64,000 bases of DNA from assembly GCA_965644315.1 (NCBI GenBank), contig CBFFRQ010000149.1, forward strand, positions 1 through 64,000. Reading direction: 5' to 3'. Below, one piece after another: positions 54,817 through 64,000 of the stretch; position 1 is the first letter of the stretch; every line of letters begins with the position of its first letter. Under the pieces are notes generated by a model that saw only the letters and a program-made list of their open reading frames with translations, made no database searches and was not told the DNA's origin. The DNA comes from Caecitellus pseudoparvulus (Eukaryota > Bigyra: Bicosoecida). Made by a program: the position numbers and the translations under genes.

Positions 54817-57800
54817 ATGCTTATCGCGTGACGACTGCACCCCTCATCCAAACTCAGCCCGGAGCATTTGTGGTGGGGGTGTCCGCTGGCTGGCATCATG
54901 CGTGTGCGCTGTTCACCGGCGGGCGTGTGGCCTGCTGGGGCCAGCCCGCGGAGGAAGACGAGTACAATTATGGCGGTCGAGGGCGGCTCGGGTATGGCAA
55001 CTTGGACTGGGTGGGGCTGGCCAACAGGACTTCAGTTGCCGAGGCTGGGTATGTGAATACGTCTGCAGCCGTGGTGGAAGTGTTTGCCGGCGCCCGCACC
55101 ACATGTGTGACGCTGGTGGACGGGGGTGCCCAGTGCTGGGGTGAGGGTGCAGGGGGCCTGTTGGGGTACGGCAATGTGGATGACATCGGAGATGATGAGG
55201 TGCCAGCCTCGGTGGGGCCACTGCCGCTGACCAAGAATGTGCGCAGCATGATTGTGGGTGCGCGATTCACCTGTGCGATCTTCGACTCCGGCGACTTGCA
55301 CTGCTGGGGAAGCGCAGCGTACGGGCAGCGCGGCGACGGCGGGGGCGGTGACCGTGCCGCAGATGGCGTGCCCATGTTCCTCATGGCGCCAGTGCGGTAT
55401 GCCTTGGATCTGGGCATGATGGTGACTCTGGGGGGCATTGATACAAACCTGGCAGTGGTCGGCAGTCGTGGCGCGTGGGGCAGCGTCGCGGAAGTGTTCA
55501 GCGGGGGGGACACAAACCTGGGCGGGCTGGTGGCAGTGCCCCCTTGGCTGCTGCAAATCATGCAGGGGGCGTACTGGGTGGACATTCCCACGCCCACTGC
55601 GGTGTTCGGCTCAGCATGCTCGGGGTCTGGCATGCCGACCACTGAAGCCAACGGCATTTGCGCCGCTGACAGCAGCTGCTCGGTAGTGGCAGGGGGAACG
55701 GCTGTGCAGCCTTGGTCCATGTCCTGTGTGTGGCCAGAGGATTGGGCAACCTCCCCTGTGCTGCGCGTTGACGCCGTCCGCTCTGCAGCAGACGTGTCCA
55801 CCCGCCCCCGTGTGCCCAGCACGGGGGGCGTGCCGCTGGCTCTGATCGGCTCCTTCTGGCCTCTCGTGCTGCAAACGCCGGATCCATCTGCGTTGTTGCC
55901 GTCTGGGGCTGCCTTTTGGGTTCAAGTCGGGGAAGCACAGTGCACGGGAGCTCGAGTCCTGTCAGCGACGCTCATTTCTTGCACGGCCCCTGCTCTGCCA
56001 GACGCAGACGTGTCTGGGGGCGTGGGAGTGACGCTGCACCACGTCTTCGATTCTCCTGCCGGCTCTGTGGGTGCACAAGAGGTGCTGCTGTATGCACAAC
56101 CCTCCCTCACGGTGGCCCTTCCCAGCAGCGGCTTTCCTCAGGGTGGTGGGGCTGTCGTGTTGCGTGGGGAGCACTTGGCCCAGCGGGCTGTCAATGGCTC
56201 TAACTTGCAGTATGAGCTGCCGCCAGCAGCCAGTGAAGTCTTCGTCGCGAATACCAGCGAGCCTGGCGCAGTTCCCATGACATCATGCCCACTACTTCTC
56301 CCCCTCCTGGCAGGTGAAGTGCGGTGCTTGCTTGGGCCTGGTACAGGCAGCGTGTGGCTGCGCATGACAGTGGCAGGGCAAACGACACAGTCCGTGCGGG
56401 TGGACTACGCTGTGCCGGAGCTCCTGAGCGTGGAGCCCGCCGAGCTGCTGACGACCAACGACTCCTCCGCTGCCAACTTGGTGTTTGCCGGCCAGAACTT
56501 CGGCACGCCCGGGACGCCGCTGCATGCATCTGTGGCCGGCATTCCTTGCACAACGACAACTCGGCTGAGTGCTACTGCAGTACAATGCGGTGGCCTGCCG
56601 ACTGACGCGCTCTACGGGGTGTCAGAGACAGTTGGTGCCGAGGTGCAGGTGGGCGAGGCTTCAGCTGCCCTTCCACAGGCAGTGCGGGTTGTCGGCAGCA
56701 TGAGCCTGGTGTCCCTGGAACCGGTGCCGCTGCCTGCTTCTGGCGGCCTCGTGACTATGTACGGAGTCGGCCTTGGGCGGTCACCAGCATCCGCAGGTGC
56801 AGGTGGTGACGTGGCAGACGTTGTCTTCGGCTCAGGCACCAACAGTGTGCGGTGTACCAACATCTCCGCAGATGCCAGCCAGCTCACTTGCCAGCTTCCT
56901 GCTGGGGCGGGCCCACTGGGAGTCGTTCGCGCTGTGCGTGTGGGGGAGTGGTGGCCACACTGCAAGGCGAGTACATCCAGTATAGCCCCACATCAGCCAC
57001 GGGCGTGTCTGTGGCACGCTTGGTCGTGTCTGCGCCAGACATGGCATATGCTCAGTCCTTCAGCATCACGGGGAGGAATTTCGCCTCCCGCAGCGGTGCT
57101 CCAGAAGTGTCCAGCGCTTTGGTCGTAACTGTGAATGGTATCAGCTGTCCTTCTGTAGAATGGGTGTCGCTTGAGCGGGTGAACTGCTCAGGGCTCGTTG
57201 TCCCGCACACCACAAGTACCCCCCTCCAGCTACAGGTCTCGCTGCCCGGGCTATGGAGTACCACGCCACTGGTTCTTCCTGTACAAACTCAGCCCCTCGT
57301 GGCAGCCGTGTTGCCGCCCCTCGTCTCGGCGGGCGGCGGGCGCACCATCCGCATTGTCGGCAGCGGCTTCGTGCCAGGTGGGGGCATGGGGCCAGGCCCC
57401 ACCTCCTTCGTGAACGTCACAGTCGGAAAGGCGGCTTGTGGGGCGGTGCACGTTCTGAGCGATGGGGAGATCGCCTGTCAGTCTCCGTCCTTGGACGCCG
57501 CCGGCGCAAGCTCCAGCGAGGTGCGCGTGCATACAGCAGCTGGGTGGGACAGCGGGCCCGGCCCCGAGTTGCTGTTTTCCACGCCCGAGGTCTTGCGGGT
57601 TCAAGGCCTTGCCGTGCAGCATGCTGTCCTTGGCGCACCTGGCGATGTTGCCACGCTGACCCTGGACGGGCTGGCCCTGGGCGACCCTGCGGCAGGGGCT
57701 GGAAACGGCTCGCTCATGCTGGGCGACATGGAGTGCAGGGCGGCAGGGGGGCGCGTGGCCCTGGATAGTGCAGGAAGGCAGGTCAAGTGTGCAGGGTACC

Positions 57801-60637
57801 GCCCAAGTGCTCTTCCGCGACCTCCGCCGGGCGGCAGTCTCAGTCTGCAGCTGTCCTTCCGGACCAACGAAGGCGTGCTGGCAGCCATGCCAGCTGGGGC
57901 ACTGCTCGTTGCAGGCCCACCGGCCCTTACACGCGCAACTCCGTCTGAAGCACAACCAGGCGCCCCACTCTCCGTGCTGGGTATGAATCTGGGGCTGTCT
58001 GACGCAGACGTGGTGGCTGTCATGGTTGGGCGCGTGCAAGTGCCACGCAGCCAATGGAGCCGGGCGGGGGATGCGGGCATTCGCATTGACAGCCTCCCCC
58101 CTCCAGCATCGTTGATGCTCCAAGATCTCATTGACGTCCGCTTCACAGTTGCCCTGCGCAGCGGGTACAATGCTTCGACGCCCGCCTCGCAGGGTGGCGG
58201 CTTTCGGTACCTGTTACCGCCGCAAGCTCCCCTCACTGCGCCACGTCAAGTGTGTGGGTATCGAGAGGGGCCAGGGGGGGCCACTCGAGTGGTGTTCCGG
58301 TGGACAGACGACGCCATCACTGCTGTGTCCCCTGTCCAGGCATGGGTGGTTAACTTTGCCGAGCGGCCGCCACGCACAACGGCGGGTGTCGGAAACGAGA
58401 CGGCTGCCATGTCAAGGCGTGTCGTGCCGGTGGGAGGGGCAACTTCCGGAGATGTGCTGGAGCTTGACGGTGTGCCCGCTGACTGCGCGCACATTCTGCC
58501 ACCCACCGGGCCGGGCCAGTTGCTGGATGTGCGAGTGTTGGACACGCCTGCAGCGCCGTTGTGGCTGGCTGTGCGTGCAGCGACTGGCGTCAGCGACGAT
58601 GCCTTGCTCGGCCCTGCATCCCCCCCTGCTGGCCCCGTCTTTTCTGTGTGCAGCTCCTCACAATACCTGGCGACGCACGCGCTGTCGGGAGAGGACTGGA
58701 GCGCCGTTCTCTGCCAGCCATGCCCTGCTGGGGCGCTGTGTGATGGCTTGCCGTGGGAGGGCATGCGCAACGCGGCTGGCTTCTACCGTGTGCCGTGGTC
58801 GGAGGCTGGTCTGGCCTTCTTGCCCTGTGTGCAGGAGGTGGTGTGCCCCAGTCCTTCTCGGGTGCTTGTGAAGCGCAGCGACTTGGCGTACTTGCAGCAT
58901 GACACCTGTCGACCGGGCTGCCCCCTGCCTGCTCCGTTCGTCGGCAGTGGCACGCTCATGGTCGCCAACGCGTCGCAAGAAACCGGCCATGCACAGGGTA
59001 GCTCGTCAGTGGCACCGACACAGGGGTTTTCCGAGTCCCCCACCAGCGCGCCGATCTCTCAGTGCCTGGAAGGACACACGGGCCCTCTGTGTGAGCAGTG
59101 CACAGCAGGGTACGGCCGTGTCGGCGCGGGGACCTGTTCAAAGTGCTCGGGTGGGCGTGCTGGGGCGGCAGGGCTCATCGTCTTGTTTGCCCTGGGTGTG
59201 ACCTTGGTCGTGGCGTGGTTGCTGCAGGGGCAGGTGCGCACTCGTGCCCTGGAGCGTAAAACGCACAGTGTCGTGAAGAAGGTGCTGCTGAGTCACCTGC
59301 AGCAGTGTGCACTAATGCTGTCGTTCGACCTGAAGTGGCCCAACCCCTTCCGCAGCCTGCTGCAGATCTCGGACATGGCCGGCTCGGCAGCGTCCACGTT
59401 CGCCAGCGTGGACTGTGTGCGGGCAACGGATGGTGCCGGCCTGGACTCGACGTTCCGTGTCACCGTCGTGGCCACCCTAGTAACTCCCGTGCTGCTGGGC
59501 ATCGGTGCTGTCGCAGTGTTCTGGGCACTGTGGCTGTGCCGCCGGGCCGACGCAGAGGAGACGCGGCGCCGCTGCCTCGTAGCACTGGTGGTGCTGACGT
59601 ACCTGTTCTACACGCCCATAAGCCGCGCCACCATGCAGCTGTTCACATGTGTCGATGTAGGGGGCCAAACCCGCTTGCTGGAAGACCTCAGCATTGAGTG
59701 TGACTCCACGGAGAACCGCATTTGGTCCCTGGGGCTGGGCGTTCCCCTCCTGCTGCTGTTTGTGCTGGGCTACCCTGCCCTGGCAGCAGTTCACCTCTGG
59801 CGGGAGCGGGAGGTGTTGCAGACCAGCACGTGGCATCGCCGTACACTGGGCCTGCTGTACCTAGGATACAAAGATCAGTACTTCTGGTACGAGGTTGCAA
59901 TTATGGCACGCAAGGCTCTGTTTGCGCTGGTGCTCGTGGCGCTGCGCCCCGTGGGGCTGCTGTGGCAGATTGGCTTTGGGCTGCTGGTGCTGTGTGCTGC
60001 GTGCATGTTGTCTGCTGCCCTGCAGCCGTACGAGGCGCCGCTGTTCAACAAGCTGGACATGGCCAGCATGGCCCTCTCAATTACAACCCTGGCCGGCGGC
60101 GCGCTGCTGTTTCAAGACCGTGTGGACGATCTGCGTGCAGCCTCCAGTGCAACGCACAGGCGGTGGCAGCACCTGGATGCCGCTGCGCAGTCCATCTCCA
60201 CTGTACTGTGCGTGGCCAATGCTGCGTTCCTGGGCTTCGTCCTCGTGTGGTGGCTGCGCGAGTGGTACGGGTCAGAGGTAGCGCCTGTTCTGCGCAGGCG
60301 TGCTGGAAAAGCAAAAGATCCCTCCAGCCCCTGCCAAGCAGCTGAGCCGCAGACAGTGCAGGGTGCTGCTGGTCCAGCTCAGAAGCGACAAGTAGACCTT
60401 CCCGACTTCCAGCTAAAGGACGCAAAGCAAGGACCATTTCCAGGGAGTGGCAAGCAGCCTCTGGCGAGCGCGCAGACACCCTCGGGCCTTTCTGGACAGT
60501 GTGCTTTCCTCGCACAGACAGAGAACCCGTTGCGGGCATCCATCACAGCGGGCATGGGGGGCGGGAAGAGACCCATGCCGCCTCGAAGAGTGCTGCAGCA
60601 GCGACGTGCCTCGAAGGCCTCCGCCAGCAAAGTGTGA
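54817..60637 (+). pseudogene. 3' part of the split giant RCC1/IPT membrane-protein gene
   Basis: The frame continues without loss from 16126. RCC1-like repeats go on to about 55500 (HHACALF..RVACWGQ, TCAIFDSGDLHCWGS), then IPT/TIG units to about 58230 and an FN3-like segment to about 58640. A Cys-rich region follows (CQPCPAGALC, CLEGHTGPLCEQCTAGYG) and then five to eight membrane helices (about 59160-60260) and a cytosolic tail. A one-base frameshift lies in the G5 run at 56942-56946: adding one G joins VRAVRVG to GVVATLQGEY. With that base and without the element, the whole gene would encode 2,933 residues. Detached from its signal peptide, this half should not be made as a surface protein. 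Confidence 0.85.
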
Positions 60638-60946
60638 TCGTGTGGAGCGTGTGTGTTCAGTGCGGCTGCTCATGGCGAGTGCAGCTGCGCAACGTACCAA
60701 TGCATTGTGGTTTGTGGTGAACAACAGCACTCTGAGCTGCCGGGCTTGAAGCTGGGATGCTCGCTCGTGGGCCGACTTGGATGCGGCCCAGCGTCAGCCC
60801 GAATAGGCTGCTTCTCGAGACTGTGCGGTCTCGCTTGCCTTCACCAAGGACGAGCAGCGACCTCCGCGCAACCTGCTGGCCAGCGCAGCGTGCACGGGGG
60901 CTGTTCCACGCAGGCGGCTCTGACAAAGCACACCCAGTCCCCCCAC
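60638..60946. other. Convergent intergenic region
   Basis: These 309 bp separate the 3' ends of the RCC1/IPT gene and TTC4. I see no RNA gene or repeat. Canonical AATAAA signals are absent on both strands. Confidence 0.4.
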
Positions 60947-62504
60947 TCACTGCTGGCTTGCCTCAAACTCCTCCCTTGTGACGAGGTCGGGCACTGCAAG
61001 GCAGGGAAACTCGGTCGCCTTCATGGCCCGCAGCGTCTCCTTGCGCCAAGCGGCGTACCAAGGCGTGCCCTTGCCCACGACGTAAATGACAGGAATGGTG
61101 GGCACAACGTGGTCGGGCTGCACCAGCGGCAGCAACAGCGGCGCGGCGAGTGGAATCTGCACCCACACATGAGGCCCCTGGGGAGCAGGCTGCTCTGCGG
61201 CAGAGGCTGCGGAAGCGGTGGGGGCGGCTTGGTCACTTGGTTGGTCTGGGGTGGCGGGGGCTGGCAACCACTCGCTCCAAGCCTGTTCCAGGGGTTTGGC
61301 AGGCACGATGTTCCGCACGTAGAAGGCATCGACGTTGTCCAGGGTGTACGCGCCCGCTCGATCCCACGGGAGAGGGGGCAGCCCCCTTCGTCTTGGGCAG
61401 CATGGCGCCCAGAAGGGACTGCAGTGTGTCCACCTCAGGCCACGTCTGCACGTAGTCGCTCTGCCCCGTTTCTGGGTACAGCACCACCAGGGGCCAGTGC
61501 ATGCATCCGTCCTCCGTGATGTGGGGCTCGCCAGGTGTCCGACGCATGTCTTCGAACAGAGGCTTGCCCACGCGAATGCCCCGATCTGCACAGGCCTCTG
61601 CCGCGACGGCCAGGCGGTCTTTCGTCGCCTGCACTTTCGCCGCCTCTGCTTCCGCCATGCGCTGCACCTTGTCCAGGCCTGCCTGGGCTCGGCCAGCCAG
61701 GGTCTGCAGAGCCTTGCTCTCGGGGTCGCCTGCGAGGCCCTTGTTTGCGAGCTCTAGAGCCTTGCTGTAGCGCCCGAGGAGCACGGCGCACTTTGCGCCC
61801 CGCTGCACGGCACGGGCATTGTCAGGGTTCAGGCTCAGCGCCTCGAGGCACTCATCCAAGGCCATGCCCAGCTTCTTGCGGGACTGGAGAGGGGGCAGCG
61901 GGTGTGAGGGGTGTCGGTCTGCTGCTTCCCTTGCTGCGCCGTCGCCACGCACCATGAAAATTGCCGCCAAGTTGCTGTGCACGACGCTCTCCAGTGCTGT
62001 CATCTCAGACGATGGGGGGGCATTGCCGATGTGTCGCAGGGCATCCTGTGCAGGCGCGCTAGCGAGGCAGGTGAGGCGCCGCCAGGGGTGCAGCTCCAGC
62101 CACGGCACCGCACGTTGTAGAACTTCAGCGCGTTGCCATAGAACGCCTTGCCGCGCTTGAAAGCGACGTTGCCTCGCTCTTTGCAGTCGACGGCCAGCTC
62201 TGCAGGGCCATGGTCGTCGCTGTAGTCCAGATCTCGCAGGGCTTTCAAGTACGGGTTCTTCTCATAGTCCTCCTCCTGCGCAGCACGCGCGATCGAGCGA
62301 GTGACCAGGGCGGGGGACAAGGACGTGGAAAGCCACAGCACGAACTGTGGGCAGGTGGTCCATGAAAAAGGGATGGTTCTCGAAGTCGTCGTCCAAAGAA
62401 TCTAGATGGCCCGAGGCTTTCATCTTCTTGTACTCCTCGATAAGCTGGTCCAGCTGCTCCTCATCCAGCTCAGAAGGGGGCTGTGTGCCTGGCGCTGCTG
62501 CCAT
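60947..62504 (-). CDS. TTC4: TTC4/CNS1-type TPR co-chaperone, with a homopolymer frameshift
   Basis: There are four exons on the minus strand: 62504-62346, 62275-62114, 62045-61953 and 61883-60947. Introns are 68-70 bp, GT-AG and all in phase 0. The N terminus (LDEEQLDQLIEEYKKMKASG, HPFFM) and TPR repeats (ELAVDCKERGNVAFKRGKAF, MALDECLEALSLNPDNARAV, LLGRYSKALELANKGLAGDP) precede the C-terminal wheel domain (LPPLPWDRAGAYTL, VWVQIPLAAP, IPVIYVVGKGTPWY). TTC4/CNS1 bridges Hsp90 and Hsp70 and supports translation elongation. A one-base shift occurs at the five-C run 61382-61386, and removing one base joins MLPKTKG to LPPLPWD. This is probably an assembly error. Confidence 0.87.
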
Positions 62505-62858
62505 GTCGAACCAATTTCCGCACAGCGAGACAAGAACGGGCAATGGAGTGGGCAAGGAACCAGAGCAAGGATAAAACCATCAAGGGACGTAATTGGGACG
62601 ATTTTTGTGTGCATCACAACCTGCCCCGTGGCAGGAAGCTTGCCGCTGCGTGGCCTCACCGTCCGGCTGGGCCGAGCGTTGGTTTGAGACGCATCATTTC
62701 ATCATTCGCGCACCGCAAAAATCAAGCCCCCCACACCAGCACCTTCAGCAGTGCAAATGCGCCGCATGCCAGCACTTTTCCCCACCCAGTACCCACGACA
62801 AACCAGTAGATGTGGCAAGAGCCTCCTTTGTGCTGTGCTTCTCCACCCAACTCTCACC
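62505..62858. promoter_or_regulatory. Bidirectional promoter region (TTC4 / eL31)
   Basis: These 354 bp separate divergent genes. A 15-mer, CGAACCAATTTCCGC (62507-62521), lies 2 bp before the TTC4 ATG, and the same 15-mer occurs in the first COG6 intron (12298-12312). No TATA box is seen. Confidence 0.45.
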
Positions 62859-63612
62859 ATGGGAAAGACTCGCCCCGCATCCACCCCCGTTGACAGTGCG
62901 TGCCAGTTTCCGCACTCGGGCAGCGCTACGTCGCGCTGGCCTGAGCGTCAAGGGGGCGCCAGGGCAGACCTTTGATGGCAGCCGCGCACTGTGCTTTTGT
63001 CCCGCTTCGCAGCCCCTGTGGTGAAGGAGGCCACGATCAACCTCCACAAGCGCCTGCACGGCATGTGAGTCTCGGCGCCTGGTCAGCTGCGGAACTAGCA
63101 CCAGCCTCCTTGGCCGGCTGCTCAGAGCACAGCCGAGGTGGTGGCGGCCAAGAGCAGTGTGCAGGAAGTCCGCACTGTGCACTTCCTCACCCCCCTTGCT
63201 GTGTGCAGTGGCTTCAAGAAGCGTGCCCCCCGCGCTGTGCGTGAGATCAAGAAGTTCGTCGGCAAGGAGATGAAGACCACCGACGTGCGCCTGGACACCT
63301 CTGTCAACAAGTATGTCTGGCACAAGGGCATCCGCAACGTCCCCACTCGCATCCGCGTGCTCATGGAGCGCAAGCGCAACGAGGACGAGGACGCCAAGGA
63401 GACTGTGAGTGCAGCGCCTGGCACGGCGAAACGCTGCGGTGAAACTCCAGCTCACCTGCACCTGCCATTTGCGCTCGCCTCACCCGCAGATGTACACCCT
63501 GGTCAAGTACGTCGATGTGGCTGTGGACCCCAACACCGGCAAGAAGGTGAAGGGCGGCTTCAAGAACTTGCAGACCGGCAAGACCACCGTCGCCGCTGAG
63601 GAGGAGGAGTAA
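62859..63612 (+). CDS. RPL31: 60S ribosomal protein L31 (eL31)
   Basis: There are four exons: 62859-62895, 63013-63064, 63209-63404 and 63490-63612. GT-AG introns are 117, 144 and 85 bp. The spliced protein reads through family hallmarks: [71 protein letters not shown] and [16 protein letters not shown]. It ends with an acidic Glu tail. eL31 sits near the peptide exit tunnel of the large ribosomal subunit and contacts nascent-chain factors. Total length is about 135 residues, slightly longer than many homologues because of the C-terminal extension. Confidence 0.93.
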
Positions 63613-63698
63613 ACCCCCCCCCCAGACACACACCACAATGCAGCTGAGGAGGACACCACAGCGCCCCGCCCGTGCTCTACATTGCAATTTAGCTTGCC

Positions 63699-64000
63699 TC
63701 AGCCTGTCCCTGGCAGGCGGGTCGTCACGCCTTTGTCTGTTTCGTGGTACAGCAGCTCCTCACAAGCTACGCCGCGCCCTCGAAGCACCTTCACTTTCAT
63801 GTGCCCAGACACTGCGGTGCTGTAGCCACTGGTCAGCGGCGCCAGGTTGAACTGCCAGTCGCAGTTCTCACACGCAGAGTGCAGGTGCCACCCCGGCACG
63901 TCAGAGTGCACCAGCGCACCTGCGACTCCAACCTCACCCGTTCCCACACCACCAACGCACCAGTCCCACGCGTCTGCCACACCCCCTGCATCTCCACCAA
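63699..64000 (-). CDS. Unrecognised gene, 3' part (continues beyond the window)
   Basis: A minus-strand frame enters from the right edge and ends at 63699. Its final ~70 residues look protein-like (HLHSACENCDWQFNLAPLTS, GHMKVKVLRGRGVACEELLY, HETDKGVTTRLPGTG), with a CxNC pair. A possible splice acceptor occurs near 63910. I do not recognise the family. It is convergent with eL31, 86 bp away. Confidence 0.4.
   Translation of the reverse strand, partial: GGDAGGVADAWDWCVGGVGTGEVGVAGALVHSDVPGWHLHSACENCDWQFNLAPLTSGYSTAVSGHMKVKVLRGRGVACEELLYHETDKGVTTRLPGTG

Noticed and set aside
1-64000. CRISPR arrays, rRNA and tRNA genes
   Set aside because: No regularly spaced repeats and no tRNA or rRNA signatures were found in either the host or viral parts.

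Overview
The window is GC-rich eukaryotic (protist) chromosome interrupted by about 38.7 kb of very AT-rich viral DNA. The host genes have short GT-AG introns of about 70-145 bp. They include the centriole protein SAS-6, Golgi-tether subunit COG6, a TTC4/CNS1-type co-chaperone, ribosomal protein eL31, and two giant membrane proteins with RCC1-like repeats and IPT/TIG domains. A high-GC flagellate carrying AT-rich virophage-like elements would fit, for example a bicosoecid stramenopile such as Cafeteria, but that taxonomic guess is inference.

Host layout. A giant RCC1/IPT gene runs off the left edge (1-6938, minus). It is followed by SAS-6 (7570-10059, minus) and COG6 (10136-12354, minus). A second giant RCC1/IPT gene starts at 13147 (plus) and ends at 60637, but is split by the viral DNA between 16126 and 54817. 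To its right lie TTC4 (60947-62504, minus), eL31 (62859-63612, plus) and an unrecognised partial gene at the right edge.

Viral layout: two complete elements, one inside the other. The outer element (16127-54811; 20,983 bp once the insert is removed) has 690/692-bp terminal inverted repeats and a 5-bp target duplication, CTATT, in the host RCC1 gene. It encodes an SF3 helicase, a short family-B DNA polymerase, a retroviral-type integrase, two GIY-YIG nucleases, a zinc finger, a P-loop protein and a fibre-like protein. Its capsid module is ordered packaging ATPase - adenain-type protease - penton-like protein - 590-aa major capsid protein, the virophage (mavirus-type) order. It also holds a GC-richer, hairpin-dense segment that looks like a Pol III-type non-coding RNA.

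The inner element (21104-38800; 17,697 bp) has 418-bp terminal inverted repeats and its own 5-bp duplication, CATCC. It sits inside the chromodomain-coding part of the outer integrase gene. It carries a parallel replication module (helicase - small protein - polymerase facing an integrase) and a different morphogenesis module: ATPase, 442-aa capsid protein, minor capsid protein, no recognisable protease, and a lipase. This is more like a Polinton-like virus.

How it works together. In both elements the plus-strand replication genes share an upstream ACTTAAAGA promoter-like box, while the minus-strand virion genes start just after TATATA stretches. This suggests early and late classes read by the same transcription machinery. 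The nested insertion removes the chromodomain of the outer integrase and probably immobilises the outer element, while the inner one keeps an intact integrase. Frameshifts at homopolymers in host and viral genes suggest small assembly errors or early decay.
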